Counted from the first letter of the stretch, positions 1 to 11,177 are shown. The stretch: 64,000 nt of DNA from Noviherbaspirillum sp. Root189 (GCF_001428545.1 NZ_LMHZ01000056.1:62001-126000); one strand, 5' to 3'. Notes: generated from the letters alone by a model not told the origin. Numbers and translations: made by a program.

Positions 1-55
1 GAGCGCAACCTTGCCAAGGTTGAGGTCGAGAGTTCGAGACTCTTTTCCCGCTCCA
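1..55 (+). tRNA. tRNA-Gly(GCC), 3' part
   Basis: Only the 3' portion of the gene is in the window. The anticodon arm shows GCC between matching CAACC and GGTTG strands. It is followed by a T arm with TTCGAGA, the acceptor strand TTCCCGC, a T discriminator and an encoded CCA at 53-55. The 5' half lies outside the window. Confidence 0.93.
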
Positions 56-165
56 GTTTTTGAAGAGGACAATTAATTTGTCTTCAGGCGCGACAGACCG
101 CTTCGATTTCACCGGTCTGATCTAAAAAGCGCCGTTTGAGTTTTGTAGTTAAAATATCACTCCAT

Positions 166-239
166 GGCGGGGTAGCAAAGTGGTTATGCAGCGGCCTGCA
201 AAGCCGTTTACGCCGGTTCGATCCCGACCCCCGCCTCCA
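166..239 (+). tRNA. tRNA-Cys(GCA)
   Basis: A complete cloverleaf with acceptor strands GGCGGGG and CCCCGCC, T discriminator and encoded CCA (237-239). The anticodon GCA is at 198-200 inside a CGGCC/GGCCG-like arm, and the T loop reads TTCGATC. It follows tRNA-Gly by 110 bp, so the two are probably co-transcribed. Confidence 0.96.
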
Positions 240-248
240 AATATTTAA

Positions 249-278
249 TGGGTTAGCTATTGATAGCTAACCCATTTT
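249..278 (+). terminator. Rho-independent terminator of the tRNA-Gly/tRNA-Cys unit
   Basis: A perfect 12-bp stem (TGGGTTAGCTAT paired with ATAGCTAACCCA) with a tight loop is followed by TTTT, ten bases after the tRNA-Cys CCA end. Confidence 0.85.
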
Positions 279-810
279 CATTTCAGGCGTCCGTTATGAT
301 AGGAGAGGTTTTACCTCCTCGGCGTTTGTATGCTTTCGAACCATCCTCGCGATTTCTATAAGGTCGCACATACATCCTCTGTGTAAAAAGCCAGCGATAA
401 TCACGAGACTCTTTGCTGTTTTATGGAAGACATGCGTGATTCGTGATTGCGCAGGGCCTGTAAGCCTTAATATGGCTTGACCATCCGGGCGTAGCAGCAA
501 ATGTTGGGGCTGTCCCGTCGCCTCCATACGGCTCATCGCCTAAACAATCTCCGCAAGGGCATACTGAATCGTGACATGAAGGAATTTCCTTCCGGCTTAC
601 ACGTGGTGAAGTCGCCAAAAAGATCGCAATTCATCAATCCACGGCGAACAATCCATTTCACATTTTTGTCAAAAAGCTGTGCGTTGATAAGTTGCGATGC
701 TGAAGATTTGGGGTGCAGGCAGGTATTAACGAAGCATGGACACTCTGTTCTTAAATGTGCACGGTGCATCGGGTTGCTCATCACCGTGGAGATCTCATGA
801 GGAGGGCAAT
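279..810. other. Intergenic stretch, no supported gene
   Basis: Open frames here are short, mutually overlapping and lack ribosome binding sites or recognisable protein sequence. I see no RNA gene. The 3' end holds the Shine-Dalgarno sequence GAGGAGGG (about 799-806) for the gene that starts at 811. Confidence 0.5.
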
Positions 811-1251
811 ATGTTGCTCAGGAACGATGTGCAGGTCGCCTTGAACCAGGTCGAGGAACTCTGTATTGAAGCCTCGGACCACTTCGCGGGCAGTGCCAAA
901 CGTTCCGACGATATAGTACTTAGTGAAGAGTTCGAATCACTGGCCGGACGCCATAATGAACTCGCGCTTGAAATCGCCGAAGAACTGCGCCGTATGGACG
1001 ACCTCCCGAAAATGCCTGATCCGGACCGCGAGGCCGCAGTAGAAGTATTAAGTGCGGTAAAAGAGTTCTTTTCAGGTGATACCCAGGCAACCATGCTGGA
1101 AGAACTCATCATCACGGAAACAAAACTGGCCGACGCTGCAAATGCAGCTTTAAAGACAACCACATCGGCCAACGTGGAAAAATTACTTCTTAAGGCACAG
1201 GCCTTGGCTGAGGCAGCCAAGCAGCGTCTCGCCACAATTTCAGCCCGTTGA
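811..1251 (+). CDS. Hypothetical helical protein, 146 aa
   Basis: The start is the ATG after a strong GAGGAGGG ribosome binding site; an in-frame upstream start at 736 has no such site. The product is acidic and almost wholly helical by composition (repeated Ala, Glu, Leu, with heptad-like spacing), has no signal peptide or membrane segment, and ends in a Lys/Ala-rich helix. It could be a four-helix bundle of a stress-related type, but I do not recognise the family with confidence. It stands alone, with a BON-domain lipoprotein convergent to it downstream. Confidence 0.72.
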   Translation: MLLRNDVQVALNQVEELCIEASDHFAGSAKRSDDIVLSEEFESLAGRHNELALEIAEELRRMDDLPKMPDPDREAAVEVLSAVKEFFSGDTQATMLEELIITETKLADAANAALKTTTSANVEKLLLKAQALAEAAKQRLATISAR

Positions 1252-1492
1252 ATCGCGATCGATTGTCATATCGCACAGGAGCCTTACGTACAGCTTGCGC
1301 AATGGCCATTCGGGTATTGATGCCACAGCCCTAACCAGGACTGACTGCAGGAACCAGCACGCATGCTGTACCTCCCGAAGTGCTTGCAATAGCACTTACG
1401 GTGCGAATTGTGTCTGCAGTAGCTTTACATTGCTACGCCATTGTTTCCATCCTGTAGCCGTTACAAGGCCGTACCTTGGCGTAGCAAACTGA

Positions 1493-1807
1493 TCACTGCC
1501 GCTTTTTGAGTTCGAGATTATTGACAACTCGGCTGACTCCAGACACGCCCATGGCAGCTTTTGCTGCACTGGCACGTTGCTGTTCGGAATCGACGAAACC
1601 GGCAAGCGATACCACTCCCCGATAGGTATCAATGTTAATCATTGCGGCCTCGCCAACCCCGGCCGTTTTTGCGATCTCCGTCTTTACGCGTGCAGTAATG
1701 GCAGCGTCATCCAACGCCTGCCCGGTGGAACGCGAAGTTTGCGTTGGTGCACAAGCGGCAATGAACAGGGATAAGAGTAGGGGAAGAACGAGTTTCAGGA
1801 TGTTCAT
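1493..1807 (-). CDS. BON-domain lipoprotein, 104 aa
   Basis: A small periplasmic, probably outer-membrane-anchored lipoprotein. The N-terminus is a lipoprotein signal peptide with lipobox IAAC (Cys19). The remainder is one BON domain (about 35-100): D-A-A-I-T-A-R-V-K start, then the IDTYRGVVSLAGFVDS core with its conserved glycines, and VVNNLELKK end. BON proteins (OsmY, DolP families) bind phospholipid and are often induced by osmotic or envelope stress; that role is family knowledge, not visible here. It is transcribed alone. Confidence 0.88.
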   Translation of the reverse strand: MNILKLVLPLLLSLFIAACAPTQTSRSTGQALDDAAITARVKTEIAKTAGVGEAAMINIDTYRGVVSLAGFVDSEQQRASAAKAAMGVSGVSRVVNNLELKKRQ

Positions 1808-2374
1808 TGGATTTCCTCTTTAGTATGCGGGCGTCCGTATGTATTAAACGGCTTAGTCCCATTGATTGAAACGGAAATGTCCCTCTCGGGTCGTCTCTCA
1901 GTTGCATTTTTCATACCCAATACTCAACTCTGGGCGATTAGCCTTTCAGCGAGCAACTGAAGCGATGGATGCGCCGGAGTCAAATAAAAACAGGCTGTTG
2001 TACTAAAAAAATTACACGCTCTTGTAATTTATATTTGGCGGAGCATGTTTCTGGGAAACCAACATCGTTCCGGATGCACGTTGGCCAATCCGGTTTAAAC
2101 CGGTATGACTCTGCCGAGCATTTCTTCAACATGAAGATTTCCGCTTCGACGAATTGATTGGGGCTTCGTCAACAACATGTCGCTATGCTACAATTCGACC
2201 TGCTTTTGATGTGCAAATGAAGGCGAAAGGCGCATTGAGGGGATGGTAAATAACCCTTTGATTTGTAAGACACGCCAAGGCTTCCAAAGCCATTTCAGCC
2301 GAGCTGGTCTGGTTTTTTCCAAAAAGCGCTACGTGCGCTTTTTTTACATGTGCAGCGGATTACGGCTGTATCGT
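1808..2374. other. Intergenic stretch upstream of tRNA-Leu
   Basis: I see no supported gene. It holds the presumed promoter of the BON-domain gene at its left end and one terminator-like hairpin at 2321-2345 just before tRNA-Leu. Confidence 0.45.
2321..2345 (+). terminator. Terminator-like hairpin before tRNA-Leu
   Basis: AAAAAGCGC pairs with GCGCTTTTT around a 5-nt loop, followed by more T residues. No upstream gene on this strand explains it, so it may end a short unannotated transcript or simply insulate tRNA-Leu. Confidence 0.6.
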
Positions 2375-2467
2375 GCCCGAGTGGTGAAATTGGTAGACAC
2401 AGCGGACTTAAAATCCGCCGCTTACCCGAGAGGGGGCGTACCGGTTCGATTCCGGTCTCGGGCACCA
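2375..2467 (+). tRNA. tRNA-Leu(UAA)
   Basis: A class II tRNA with a long variable arm. The acceptor strands are GCCCGAG and CTCGGGC, with A discriminator and encoded CCA (2465-2467). The D arm reads TGGTAGACAC, the anticodon TAA is at 2409-2411, and the T loop is GGTTCGATTCC. Confidence 0.97.
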
Positions 2468-3037
2468 ATTATTTTCTTCGACCAAGTCAGCAAAACATAC
2501 TTGGTGCTACGAAGTCTCCATCTCTAGCTCCTACTTAAACCATCGCGTGGCTCTGCCTCCGATGCACTTCATTCATCCGCGACAACGTAGCAAGTCTATT
2601 GACCGGACAATCTTATTGACAGGTAAAGGGAGTGCGGTGAAGACCTTCTTCGTGTCAAATCGGTATTTCTTAATATTAATTAAGCGGACCAAGAAATAAC
2701 CTCCTTTTTGATATTTGGCAACTTGGCTTGCGCCACCAATGCAAATTGTTGCGCGTCTTTTAAGAATAAAACAATTAGGCTCAATACTTTATATTTCGAA
2801 AATATTAACCTCTGTCTGTTTAAAAAATTAAATGTTTAATCCATCTGATTGAATACAATAAAAACATAGAACCCTCTAAAATTTTCCTCAGAATCAAGAA
2901 CGCCAAGACGCAGATGCGGCTCAAAAACAAGCAATCTCAGCGCCTTATCGCACGCGCCGAGCTTGAAAGGCAGCACGCATCGGTCTTGAAGCGTTTCATC
3001 ACAGATCACTTCCTCACATTTTTCCGGAGATAAGCAA
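2468..3037. other. AT-rich leader region upstream of gcvH
   Basis: About 570 bp without a supported gene. The stretch 2640-2880 is clearly more AT-rich than its surroundings. I looked for a glycine riboswitch, a common regulator of gcv operons, and did not find its conserved core. The gcvH ribosome binding site GGAGA lies at about 3025. Confidence 0.45.
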
Positions 3038-3418
3038 ATGGCAAAGACCTTCTATACACAGGAACACGAGTGGCTGCGCGTTGAAGACGACGGTGTTGTG
3101 ACGGTTGGCGTTACCGACTACGCACAAGACCACCTCGGTGACCTCGTGTATGTGCAACTCCCGGAAGTGGACAAGGAATTCGTCAAAGGCGAAGAAGCTG
3201 CGGTAATCGAGTCGGTGAAGACCGCCGGCGAAATCCTGATGCCGGTCGCAGGTATGGTGACGGCAGTCAATGAAACGCTTGGCGACGAACCAGGCAAAGT
3301 CAATGAAGATCCGATGGGTGAGGGCTGGTTCTTTAAATTCAAGGCGAGTGACACTGCGGCACTTGACGATCTAATGGACGAAGCCGGATACAAGTCGTAT
3401 ATCGAAACGCTAGGCTGA
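3038..3418 (+). CDS. gcvH: Glycine cleavage system H protein
   Basis: The mobile lipoyl carrier of the glycine cleavage complex, 126 aa, the usual family length. It shuttles the methylamine group between the P, T and L proteins in the cytoplasm. The lipoyl attachment motif E-S-V-K-T-A-G-E is present with the modified lysine at Lys61. The C-terminal region NEDPMGEGWFFKF is typical. The start follows a GGAGA site. It opens the cluster gcvH-gcvP-sdaA-gcvT-lipA, all on the + strand. LipA, encoded at the end of the cluster, makes the lipoyl group this protein needs. Confidence 0.98.
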   Translation: MAKTFYTQEHEWLRVEDDGVVTVGVTDYAQDHLGDLVYVQLPEVDKEFVKGEEAAVIESVKTAGEILMPVAGMVTAVNETLGDEPGKVNEDPMGEGWFFKFKASDTAALDDLMDEAGYKSYIETLG

Positions 3419-3533
3419 TTTGCCTCCATCGCGCTGTCAAAGGGGCAGCGCCTGCTTCAATGGGCATGACAGGCCGGCAAACCCCGCTGGCCCGACGCCG
3501 TCAACTATTTTATTTAAGCTTTGAGAGGTAACC

Positions 3534-6401
3534 ATGACTCAGAAACGCGCTGCGTTTGAAACATTGCAGCAGCACTCAGACTTCATCGACAGGCATATCG
3601 GACCGGCGCAGGCCGACCAGAACGACATGCTTGCCGAACTCGGTTTCGAGTCCATGGATGCTTTCATCAAAAAGGTTGTTCCAGGCACCATCCTGACGAA
3701 TCAGGCACTCAATCTGGATGACGCGCGTAGCGAACCTGAAGTGCTGGACGAGCTCCGCAAGATTGCGGCACGCAACAAGGTATACAAGTCCTACATCGGA
3801 ATGGGTTACTACAACACCCATACGCCAAACGTCATCCTGCGCAACCTGCTGGAAAACCCCGCCTGGTACACGGCCTATACCCCTTATCAGCCTGAAATTT
3901 CACAAGGGCGCCTTGAAGCATTGATCAACTTTCAGACCATGATCTCGGATCTGACCGGTCTGGAAATCGCCAACGCGTCCCTGCTGGATGAGGCGACTGC
4001 TGCTGCAGAAGCAATGACCTTTTGCCAGCGCGTTTCCAAAAGCAAGAGCAAGATCTTCTTCGTATCGCAGGATTGCTTTCCGCAGACGATTGACGTCGTT
4101 CGTACGCGTGCCGAACCGATCGGTGTCGACGTAGTGGTCGGTGATCCTCAAACTGCGCTCGACCAGATTGATTGCTTCGGCGTACTCCTGCAGTATCCGG
4201 CGCTGAACGGTGAAGTCCATGACTATGCGGCGACTGTCGCGAAGGCACATGCCAAAAGCGCGCTGGTGGTCGTTGCGGCCGATTTGCTGGCATTGACGCT
4301 TCTGAAACCGCCTGGAGAATTCGGCGCCGATGTCGCCATTGGCTCTGCACAGCGTTTTGGTGTACCACTCGGTTATGGCGGCCCGCATGCCGCATACTTT
4401 GCGACACGCGATGCCAATAAGCGCCTGATGCCAGGGCGCGTCGTCGGCGTGTCGATTGACAGCCACGGCGATAAAGCATACCGGCTTGCCTTGCAGACGC
4501 GAGAGCAGCATATTCGACGTGAGAAGGCGACCAGCAATGTTTGTACTGCGCAGGTATTACTCGCCAATATTGCAAGCATGTACGCGGTCTATCACGGTCC
4601 ACAAGGCTTGCAAACGATCGCCCAGCGCGTGCACCGTTTGACGGCTGCGTTCGCACACGGCTTGCGTACGCTGGATGTCAACGTACGCACCTCGGCTTTC
4701 TTCGACACACTGACAGTACACACGGGTACCCGCACGGGCGACGTACACGCTGCCGCACACGACCGTTCGATCAACCTGCGTGTCGTTGACAATGAAACTG
4801 TTGGCGTTTCCTTCGATGAAACGACAACTCCCGCGGACGTGGAAATATTGTGGGAGATTTTTGCGGGCGGCAAATCCATACCATCGTTCCAGGCCGCCGA
4901 AGCCGAAGCCGAAGCCGCCGATTATATTCCTGCGGAGCTGGTAAGGCGTAGCCCATATCTGACGCATCCGGTATTTAACAGCCATCACTCCGAAACGCAG
5001 ATGCTGCGTTACCTGCGCGCGCTGAGCGATAAGGATCTGGCGCTGGATCGCACCATGATTCCACTGGGGTCGTGCACCATGAAGCTCAACGCGACCACCG
5101 AAATGATCCCGGTGACCTGGCCGGAATTTGGTGGATTACATCCCTTTGCTCCGCTTGATCAGGCGGAGGGATACCAGCATCTCATCAAAGAACTTGAAGG
5201 AATGCTGGTTGCATGCACAGGATACGACGCTGTGTCATTGCAACCTAATGCCGGATCGCAGGGTGAATATGCAGGCTTGCTGGCGATTCGTGCCTACCAT
5301 CAGAGCCGTGGAGAAGGTCATCGCAATGTCTGCCTCATTCCAAGTTCTGCCCACGGTACCAATCCGGCAACCGCGCATATGGCGGGCATGCAAGTGGTGG
5401 TTGTGCAATGCGACGAGCGTGGAAATGTGGATGTGGCGGACCTGAAGTCGAAGGCGGAAAAACATGCGGCGGATCTCGCGGCGATCATGATTACCTATCC
5501 ATCGACGCACGGCGTGTTTGAAGAAGCGGTGGGTGAAATCTGCGACATCGTGCATGCGCACGGTGGTCAGGTCTACATCGACGGCGCCAACATGAACGCG
5601 ATGGTCGGACTCTGTGCGCCAGGTAAGTTTGGCGGTGACGTCTCGCACCTCAACCTGCACAAGACCTTCTGCATTCCGCACGGCGGCGGTGGTCCGGGTG
5701 TCGGTCCCATCAGCGTCAAGTCGCATCTCGCGCCGTTCCTGCCAGGGCATGCGATGCTGGAGAGCCACGTCGGCCCAGTCTGTGCGGCACCATGGGGAAG
5801 TGCGAGCATCCTTCCAATCAGCTGGACCTATATCAAACTGATGGGCCGCCAAGGTCTTAAGGAGGCAAGCCAGGTTGCCATTCTTAACGCAAATTACATT
5901 GCCAAGCGTCTCGCACCGCATTATCCGATTCTCTACGCGGGCGAAAATGGCATTGTTGCCCACGAGTGCATTGTCGACCTGCGGCCACTCAAGGACACCG
6001 GCATTACCGTGGATGATGTCGCCAAGCGCCTCATGGACTTTGGTTTCCACGCGCCGACCATGTCGTTCCCCGTGGCGGGAACTTTGATGATCGAACCGAC
6101 GGAAAGCGAATCAAAGGATGAACTGGATCGCTTCTGCGAGGCAATGATTGCGATTCGCAACGAGATTCGCGCCATTGAAAATGGAGAGATTACAGCGGAA
6201 GACAGCGTGCTTCGACACGCACCACATACCGCGATGGACATCGCCGGTGAATGGGACCGGCGCTATTCGCGTGAGCAGGCTGTGTTCCCGGTTGCGTCGC
6301 TGCGCAGGGCGAAATATTGGCCACCCGTTGGGCGTGTCGACAATGTCTACGGGGATCGTAATCTGGTCTGCGCCTGTCCGCCTATGTCGGACTACGAATA
6401 A
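3534..6401 (+). CDS. gcvP: Glycine dehydrogenase (decarboxylating), P protein
   Basis: The PLP-dependent enzyme that decarboxylates glycine and passes the aminomethyl group to lipoyl-GcvH. At 955 aa it is the fused single-chain form (N and C halves in one polypeptide), as in most Proteobacteria. The PLP lysine lies in [14 protein letters not shown] at Lys710, next to the usual glycine run. The N-terminal part carries RHIGP and YIGMGYY motifs of the family. It starts 115 bp after gcvH with a GAGAGG site. Confidence 0.98.
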   Translation: MTQKRAAFETLQQHSDFIDRHIGPAQADQNDMLAELGFESMDAFIKKVVPGTILTNQALNLDDARSEPEVLDELRKIAARNKVYKSYIGMGYYNTHTPNVILRNLLENPAWYTAYTPYQPEISQGRLEALINFQTMISDLTGLEIANASLLDEATAAAEAMTFCQRVSKSKSKIFFVSQDCFPQTIDVVRTRAEPIGVDVVVGDPQTALDQIDCFGVLLQYPALNGEVHDYAATVAKAHAKSALVVVAADLLALTLLKPPGEFGADVAIGSAQRFGVPLGYGGPHAAYFATRDANKRLMPGRVVGVSIDSHGDKAYRLALQTREQHIRREKATSNVCTAQVLLANIASMYAVYHGPQGLQTIAQRVHRLTAAFAHGLRTLDVNVRTSAFFDTLTVHTGTRTGDVHAAAHDRSINLRVVDNETVGVSFDETTTPADVEILWEIFAGGKSIPSFQAAEAEAEAADYIPAELVRRSPYLTHPVFNSHHSETQMLRYLRALSDKDLALDRTMIPLGSCTMKLNATTEMIPVTWPEFGGLHPFAPLDQAEGYQHLIKELEGMLVACTGYDAVSLQPNAGSQGEYAGLLAIRAYHQSRGEGHRNVCLIPSSAHGTNPATAHMAGMQVVVVQCDERGNVDVADLKSKAEKHAADLAAIMITYPSTHGVFEEAVGEICDIVHAHGGQVYIDGANMNAMVGLCAPGKFGGDVSHLNLHKTFCIPHGGGGPGVGPISVKSHLAPFLPGHAMLESHVGPVCAAPWGSASILPISWTYIKLMGRQGLKEASQVAILNANYIAKRLAPHYPILYAGENGIVAHECIVDLRPLKDTGITVDDVAKRLMDFGFHAPTMSFPVAGTLMIEPTESESKDELDRFCEAMIAIRNEIRAIENGEITAEDSVLRHAPHTAMDIAGEWDRRYSREQAVFPVASLRRAKYWPPVGRVDNVYGDRNLVCACPPMSDYE

Positions 6402-6472
6402 GCGCCTGCAGGCGCTCAGCAACAACCGGTGGTGCGGCCCAATGCGGCACCACTGAAAGGAAACGCGGCAAA

Positions 6473-7852
6473 ATGGCAATCAGTGTATTTGAGTTGTTCA
6501 AGATCGGTATCGGGCCATCCAGCTCGCATACCGTCGGGCCTATGCGCGCCGCATTGCAGTTCGTCACCACACTGAAGGAAGACGGTCAGCTAGCCTCGGT
6601 CGCATCGGTCAAAGCCGAACTGTACGGTTCGCTCGGTGCGACAGGGAAGGGTCACGGCAGCGATAAGGCGGTCCTGCTGGGCCTGGAAGGACATGCGCCC
6701 GATCTGGTCGATACCGATCAGATTGATGCGATGCTGGCGTCGATACGGAGTACCGGAAAAATTCGATTGCTGGGCGAACGGGAAATCGCGTTCAACGAAA
6801 GAGAACACCTTTTGATGTACCGCCGCCAGTCCCTGCCATTCCACCCCAATGGCATGCGCTTTAGTGCTTATGACAGCACTGGTGCCGATCTGGCGGCCAA
6901 AGTCTTCTATTCGGTCGGCGGCGGCTTTGTCATTAACGAAGATGCCGCAGGGGCCGACCGCATTGTTCCTGACAACACCGCACTGCGCTTTCCGTTCCAC
7001 AGTGGTGATGAACTGCTGGCTATGTGTCGCGAGAACAAGCTATCGATCAGCCAGCTGATGCTGGAAAATGAGAAGGCCTGGCGCTCCGAGCAGGAGACAC
7101 GCGAAGGCTTGCTCCGTATCTGGCAGGTCATGCAGGATTGCGTGAAGCGAGGTTGCGAGCGGGAAGGGACCATGCCGGGTCCCCTGAAAGTCCAGCGACG
7201 TGCCGCCGAACTGTACCGGAGCCTTTCAAGCCAGCCCGAAGTCAGCTTGCGCGATCCACTCACCACGCTGGATTGGGTGAACTTGTACGCGCTTGCGGTC
7301 AACGAAGAGAATGCGGTAGGGGGGAGAGTCGTGACGGCACCGACCAACGGCGCTGCCGGCATCGTGCCCGCTGTACTGCATTATTACCATCGCTTTATCC
7401 CCGGAGCCAACGACGATGGCGTCATTCGCTTTCTGCTGACTGCCGGCGCCATTGGCATCCTTTACAAGGAAAACGCCTCTATCTCCGGTGCGGAAGTCGG
7501 ATGTCAGGGCGAAGTTGGCGTGGCCTGTTCCATGGCGGCCGGTGCGCTTGCCGAGGCCATGGGCGGGAGCATTGAACAAGTCGAGAATGCGGCCGAAATC
7601 GGCATGGAACACAACCTTGGTCTTACCTGCGATCCGATCGGCGGACTGGTACAGGTACCCTGCATCGAGCGCAATGCCATGGGCTCCATCAAGGCCATCA
7701 ATGCGGCGCGCATGGCGCTGCGTGGTAATGGACACCATTTCGTTTCCCTCGACAACGTCATCAAGACCATGCGCGAGACCGGCGCCGACATGAAAATCAA
7801 ATACAAGGAGACTGCGCGCGGCGGACTCGCGGTCAATGTCATTGAATGTTGA
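6473..7852 (+). CDS. sdaA: L-serine ammonia-lyase, single-chain form
   Basis: An iron-sulfur L-serine deaminase, 459 aa, that converts serine to pyruvate and ammonia. The N-terminal beta domain shows [11 protein letters not shown]. The C-terminal alpha domain carries [15 protein letters not shown] and [18 protein letters not shown], whose cysteines bind the [4Fe-4S] cluster in this family. The 71-bp gap from gcvP holds an AAAGGAAA site. Its place between gcvP and gcvT suggests that serine formed from glycine by the cleavage system plus serine hydroxymethyltransferase is sent on to pyruvate. The symbol is by family; sdaB would be equally possible. Confidence 0.95.
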   Translation: MAISVFELFKIGIGPSSSHTVGPMRAALQFVTTLKEDGQLASVASVKAELYGSLGATGKGHGSDKAVLLGLEGHAPDLVDTDQIDAMLASIRSTGKIRLLGEREIAFNEREHLLMYRRQSLPFHPNGMRFSAYDSTGADLAAKVFYSVGGGFVINEDAAGADRIVPDNTALRFPFHSGDELLAMCRENKLSISQLMLENEKAWRSEQETREGLLRIWQVMQDCVKRGCEREGTMPGPLKVQRRAAELYRSLSSQPEVSLRDPLTTLDWVNLYALAVNEENAVGGRVVTAPTNGAAGIVPAVLHYYHRFIPGANDDGVIRFLLTAGAIGILYKENASISGAEVGCQGEVGVACSMAAGALAEAMGGSIEQVENAAEIGMEHNLGLTCDPIGGLVQVPCIERNAMGSIKAINAARMALRGNGHHFVSLDNVIKTMRETGADMKIKYKETARGGLAVNVIEC

Positions 7853-7884
7853 GCAGGGCAGATCAATCATAAGGAAGACAATTC

Positions 7885-9009
7885 ATGGACACCACAACAA
7901 AGCCTCTGGCACGCACGCCGCTCTACAACCTGCATTTGGAACTTGGCGCGAAAATGGTTCCCTTCGCAGGCTATGAAATGCCTGTCCAGTATCCGACCGG
8001 CGTTTTGAAGGAGCATGCGCATACACGGACGCAGGCAGGACTTTTTGATGTGTCGCACATGGGCCAGGTGCGTCTTGGTGGTGCGGACGCGGCCGCAGTG
8101 CTGGAATCCCTGGTGCCCGTAGATATTGTCGGCCTACCGGTCGGCATGCAACGCTATGCCATGTTCACCAACGAGCAGGGTGGCATACTGGACGACATCA
8201 TGGTATCGAATGGCGGCGACCATCTGTTCGTCGTCGTCAACGCGGCGTGCAAGGAGCAGGATATCGCGCATCTCCACACGCATCTTTCCGACCGCTGTGA
8301 CATCACTGTGCTTGGCGACCGGGCTTTACTGGCGCTACAAGGACCGGCAGCCGCAGCGGTCATGGCGCGACTCGCTCCGCAGACTGCCGCAATGATTTTC
8401 ATGAATACCGGCAGGGTGACGCTGGCAGGCGCCGAATGTTTTATCAGCCGTTCCGGCTATACCGGTGAAGATGGTTTTGAGATTTCGGTACCGAACGATA
8501 AGGCGGAAGATGTCGCTCGTCTCCTGCTCGCACAACCCGAAGTCGCCCCGATCGGTCTCGGGGCCCGAGATTCACTACGGCTAGAGGCAGGGCTGTGCCT
8601 CTATGGTCACGACATGGATGCTACAACCACACCTGTCGAAGCGAGCCTGGGGTGGGCGCTGTCGAAAGCGCGCCGTGCGGATGGCGCAAGACCTGGCGGA
8701 TATCCGGGGGCAGACATCATTTTGCGGCAGCTTGCGGAAGGCGTGCAGCGCAAGCGAGTCGGGCTGCTGGTCAAGGATCGCATGCCGGTGCGTGAAGGCG
8801 CCGAACTGGCAGACGGTAACGGCCGCATTATCGGCAAGGTCACCAGCGGCGGTTTCGGCCCGACGGTTGGCGGCCCAGTCGCGATGGGCTATCTTGAGTC
8901 GTCTTTGGCATCACCGGGTACCGCCCTGAATGCGATTGTGCGCGGCAAGCCGATCGCCGTTGAAGTGGCAAATACGCCATTCATCCCCCAGCGTTATTAT
9001 CGTGGTTGA
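7885..9009 (+). CDS. gcvT: Aminomethyltransferase, T protein of glycine cleavage
   Basis: Transfers the methylene group from aminomethyl-GcvH to tetrahydrofolate, releasing ammonia. At 374 aa it has the normal family length. The N-terminal [20 protein letters not shown] and FDVSHMGQ motifs are diagnostic. The central [11 protein letters not shown] and the C-terminal [19 protein letters not shown] segments are also typical. It starts 32 bp after sdaA behind an AAGGAAG site and ends 9 bp before lipA, so it is surely co-transcribed with both. Confidence 0.97.
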   Translation: MDTTTKPLARTPLYNLHLELGAKMVPFAGYEMPVQYPTGVLKEHAHTRTQAGLFDVSHMGQVRLGGADAAAVLESLVPVDIVGLPVGMQRYAMFTNEQGGILDDIMVSNGGDHLFVVVNAACKEQDIAHLHTHLSDRCDITVLGDRALLALQGPAAAAVMARLAPQTAAMIFMNTGRVTLAGAECFISRSGYTGEDGFEISVPNDKAEDVARLLLAQPEVAPIGLGARDSLRLEAGLCLYGHDMDATTTPVEASLGWALSKARRADGARPGGYPGADIILRQLAEGVQRKRVGLLVKDRMPVREGAELADGNGRIIGKVTSGGFGPTVGGPVAMGYLESSLASPGTALNAIVRGKPIAVEVANTPFIPQRYYRG

Positions 9010-9018
9010 GGCAAGACA

Positions 9019-9999
9019 ATGAACGACTCCAAGGCGACGGTGAAACCGGTCCAGGCCGGCGAAAAAATGCGCGGCGCGGAAAAGATGGCGCGCATTCCCA
9101 TCAAAATCGTACCGACGGAGCCGGCACAGCTCCTGCGCAAACCGAAATGGATTCGTGCCGAGTTCACCGGCACGCGAGAAGTGCAGCGCCTTAAGGCCAT
9201 CCTGCGGGAAAACAAGCTTCATACGGTATGCGAGGAAGCCAACTGCCCGAATCTTGGCGAGTGCTTCAAAGGTGGCACTGCGACATTCATGATCATGGGT
9301 GACATCTGTACGCGCCGCTGTCCATTCTGCGACGTCGGACACGGCAGGCCAAACGCGCTCGATCCGGAAGAGCCGCTCAACCTGGCACGCACCATTCAGG
9401 CGATGAACCTGAAATATGTCGTGATCACTTCGGTCGACCGCGACGATCTGCGGAATGGCGGCGCCGGGCATTTTGTCGAGTGCATTGAACAGACCCGAAT
9501 CCACAACCCGGGCATTGTGATTGAAGTGCTGACACCGGATTTCCGCGGTCGCGTAGATCTGGCACTCCAGGTACTTGGCAAGGCACCGGCCGATGTATTC
9601 AACCACAATCTCGAAACGGTACCACGCCTGTACCGGCAGGCGCGTCCCGGAGCAGATTATCTAGGTTCGCTGCGGCTACTGCAGCGTTTTGCCGAACAGC
9701 ACCCGACTGTTCCAACCAAGTCGGGGCTGATGCTTGGATTGGGCGAGACGCTTGAAGAAGTCGAGAAGGTCATGCGGGACTTGAGAGAGCATGGGGTTCG
9801 CATGCTTACACTCGGACAGTATTTGCAACCGAGTATTCATCACTTACCAGTTCAGCGTTATGTCACTCCCGACGAATTCGCTGCGTTGAAAGAGATTGGG
9901 GAACAAATGGGATTTACCCACGTTGCTTCTGGTCCCATGGTGCGTTCTTCCTACCACGCAGATCTGCAGTCAAAGTCGCTGCTGGCTGAAGCATCGTAG
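9019..9999 (+). CDS. lipA: Lipoyl synthase
   Basis: A radical-SAM enzyme, 326 aa, that inserts two sulfurs into protein-bound octanoate. The auxiliary [4Fe-4S] cluster motif [12 protein letters not shown] gives Cys71, Cys76 and Cys82. The radical-SAM motif C-T-R-R-C-P-F-C gives Cys97, Cys101 and Cys104. The C-terminal RSSYHA segment with the cluster-ligating serine is present. lipB is not beside it here. Linking LipA to the gcv genes supplies the cofactor for GcvH. Confidence 0.98.
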   Translation: MNDSKATVKPVQAGEKMRGAEKMARIPIKIVPTEPAQLLRKPKWIRAEFTGTREVQRLKAILRENKLHTVCEEANCPNLGECFKGGTATFMIMGDICTRRCPFCDVGHGRPNALDPEEPLNLARTIQAMNLKYVVITSVDRDDLRNGGAGHFVECIEQTRIHNPGIVIEVLTPDFRGRVDLALQVLGKAPADVFNHNLETVPRLYRQARPGADYLGSLRLLQRFAEQHPTVPTKSGLMLGLGETLEEVEKVMRDLREHGVRMLTLGQYLQPSIHHLPVQRYVTPDEFAALKEIGEQMGFTHVASGPMVRSSYHADLQSKSLLAEAS

Positions 10000-10140
10000 T
10001 TGTTTCACATGCATGCAAGGGTGCCGGTCCTCTCATTTGAGGTTCGTCGTGAAGGCACAGCGCTTCATTGCGGAAACGCAAATCGGCAAAAAATGCCCGA
10101 TCTACCATGAAATCGGCTCCTTAAGCCTCCCAAGAAGTTT

Positions 10141-10176
10141 GCCCGCACCGCTTTGCCAGCCGTGCGGGCATTTTTT
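10141..10176 (+). terminator. Rho-independent terminator of the gcv-lipA operon
   Basis: GCCCGCAC (10141-10148) pairs with GTGCGGGC (10162-10169), followed by ATTTTTT. It lies about 140 bp after the lipA stop. Confidence 0.85.
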
Positions 10177-10228
10177 ACAGCAACTGTTTCTCAAAAGCTT
10201 TTCGTTTGAGGAAAATCAAGCATTCCGT

Positions 10229-10576
10229 ATGGAAAAGTTGTCAAAATTGCAGAGTTGGATTTTTCGTCAACTCACTCGCAAATACGGCGCCATGAAGAAA
10301 AAGTTTGATTCGGATGAAGTCATTGAGAGCTTGATTTCCGCGGCTTTGGGTGAGGGGGCGGGGGCTCGCGAGCGGCATCTCTATCGCGAAAGCCTGCGTA
10401 GTCTGGTAAGACTGGCGAAAGCGGAACAGGTTGTTGAGATCAAGGCAAGTGTCAAGCGTCTGACCGGCGCGATCGATAGCCAAAGCGCGCGCCGCCGTGC
10501 AAAGGCGATTCTTCTGGCCCAACAGCTTCCAGGTATATTGAGCAGCGCCCAGCAGAAATTCGAATTCAAGGATTGA
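10229..10576 (+). CDS. Hypothetical protein, 115 aa
   Basis: The frame is open from further upstream, but the reasonable starts are ATG 10229 or ATG 10291. The product is basic and helical, with many Arg, Lys, Ala and Leu residues, and has no membrane segment or recognisable domain. It sits between the gcv operon terminator and the DUF1178 gene. Protein-like composition across the whole frame argues for a real gene, but the start is uncertain. Confidence 0.55.
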   Translation: MEKLSKLQSWIFRQLTRKYGAMKKKFDSDEVIESLISAALGEGAGARERHLYRESLRSLVRLAKAEQVVEIKASVKRLTGAIDSQSARRRAKAILLAQQLPGILSSAQQKFEFKD

Positions 10577-10757
10577 AACCGTGAGAGCGCGTCCCAGCGC
10601 ATTGCTGCGACTTATACGTTCCCGAAAAGAAGACGGTAGAATATTGCGCGGGGTAGTCTGACTACCTCCCGGGCCGGCAGTCTGCTGATGATGTATGCAG
10701 CAATCAACCAGGCATAGATCATAGTCGACTGTCGGCTAATTCAATTCTTGCGTATTC

Positions 10758-11177
10758 ATGAAAGTCTATAACCTCTGCTGTGAATCCGGTCATCGTTTCG
10801 AAGGATGGTTTTCTTCGGAACAGGATTTCCACGCACAGACGGAGAAATCCCTCATCGCTTGCCCATTCTGCGACAGTCACGCTATCAGCCGGATGCCATC
10901 GGCACCGCGGCTGAACTTGTCGAATTCAGACTCGCAAGTTCTGGAAGACCCCGCACTGCAAGTCAAACTGGTCGAACTTATTCGCAAAGTCGTCGAAAGC
11001 ACGGAAGATGTCGGTACGCGATTTGCAGAAGAGGCCCGTCGCATCCATTACAAGGAAACGACTGAGCGCGCAATTCGCGGCATCGCTTCAGTTGAGGAAT
11101 TCCAGGAGTTGAGCGAAGAGGGTATTGAAGTGGTCCCGCTCCCCCTGCCTGTTCCGCCCAAGGAATCTGTTCATTAA
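10758..11177 (+). CDS. DUF1178 family protein, 139 aa
   Basis: A small cytoplasmic protein of unknown function, common in Alpha- and Betaproteobacteria. It opens with M-K-V-Y-N-L-C-C-E-S-G-H-R-F-E-G-W-F, followed by a CPFCDS pair, which together resemble a zinc-ribbon. The C-terminal half is an acidic helical segment. The motif order and length fit DUF1178. It is transcribed alone. Confidence 0.85.
   Translation: MKVYNLCCESGHRFEGWFSSEQDFHAQTEKSLIACPFCDSHAISRMPSAPRLNLSNSDSQVLEDPALQVKLVELIRKVVESTEDVGTRFAEEARRIHYKETTERAIRGIASVEEFQELSEEGIEVVPLPLPVPPKESVH

Noticed and set aside
2468-3037. Glycine riboswitch in the gcvH leader
   Set aside because: Expected from other gcv operons, but I could not find the conserved core segments by eye; the region is AT-rich and unstructured in appearance.
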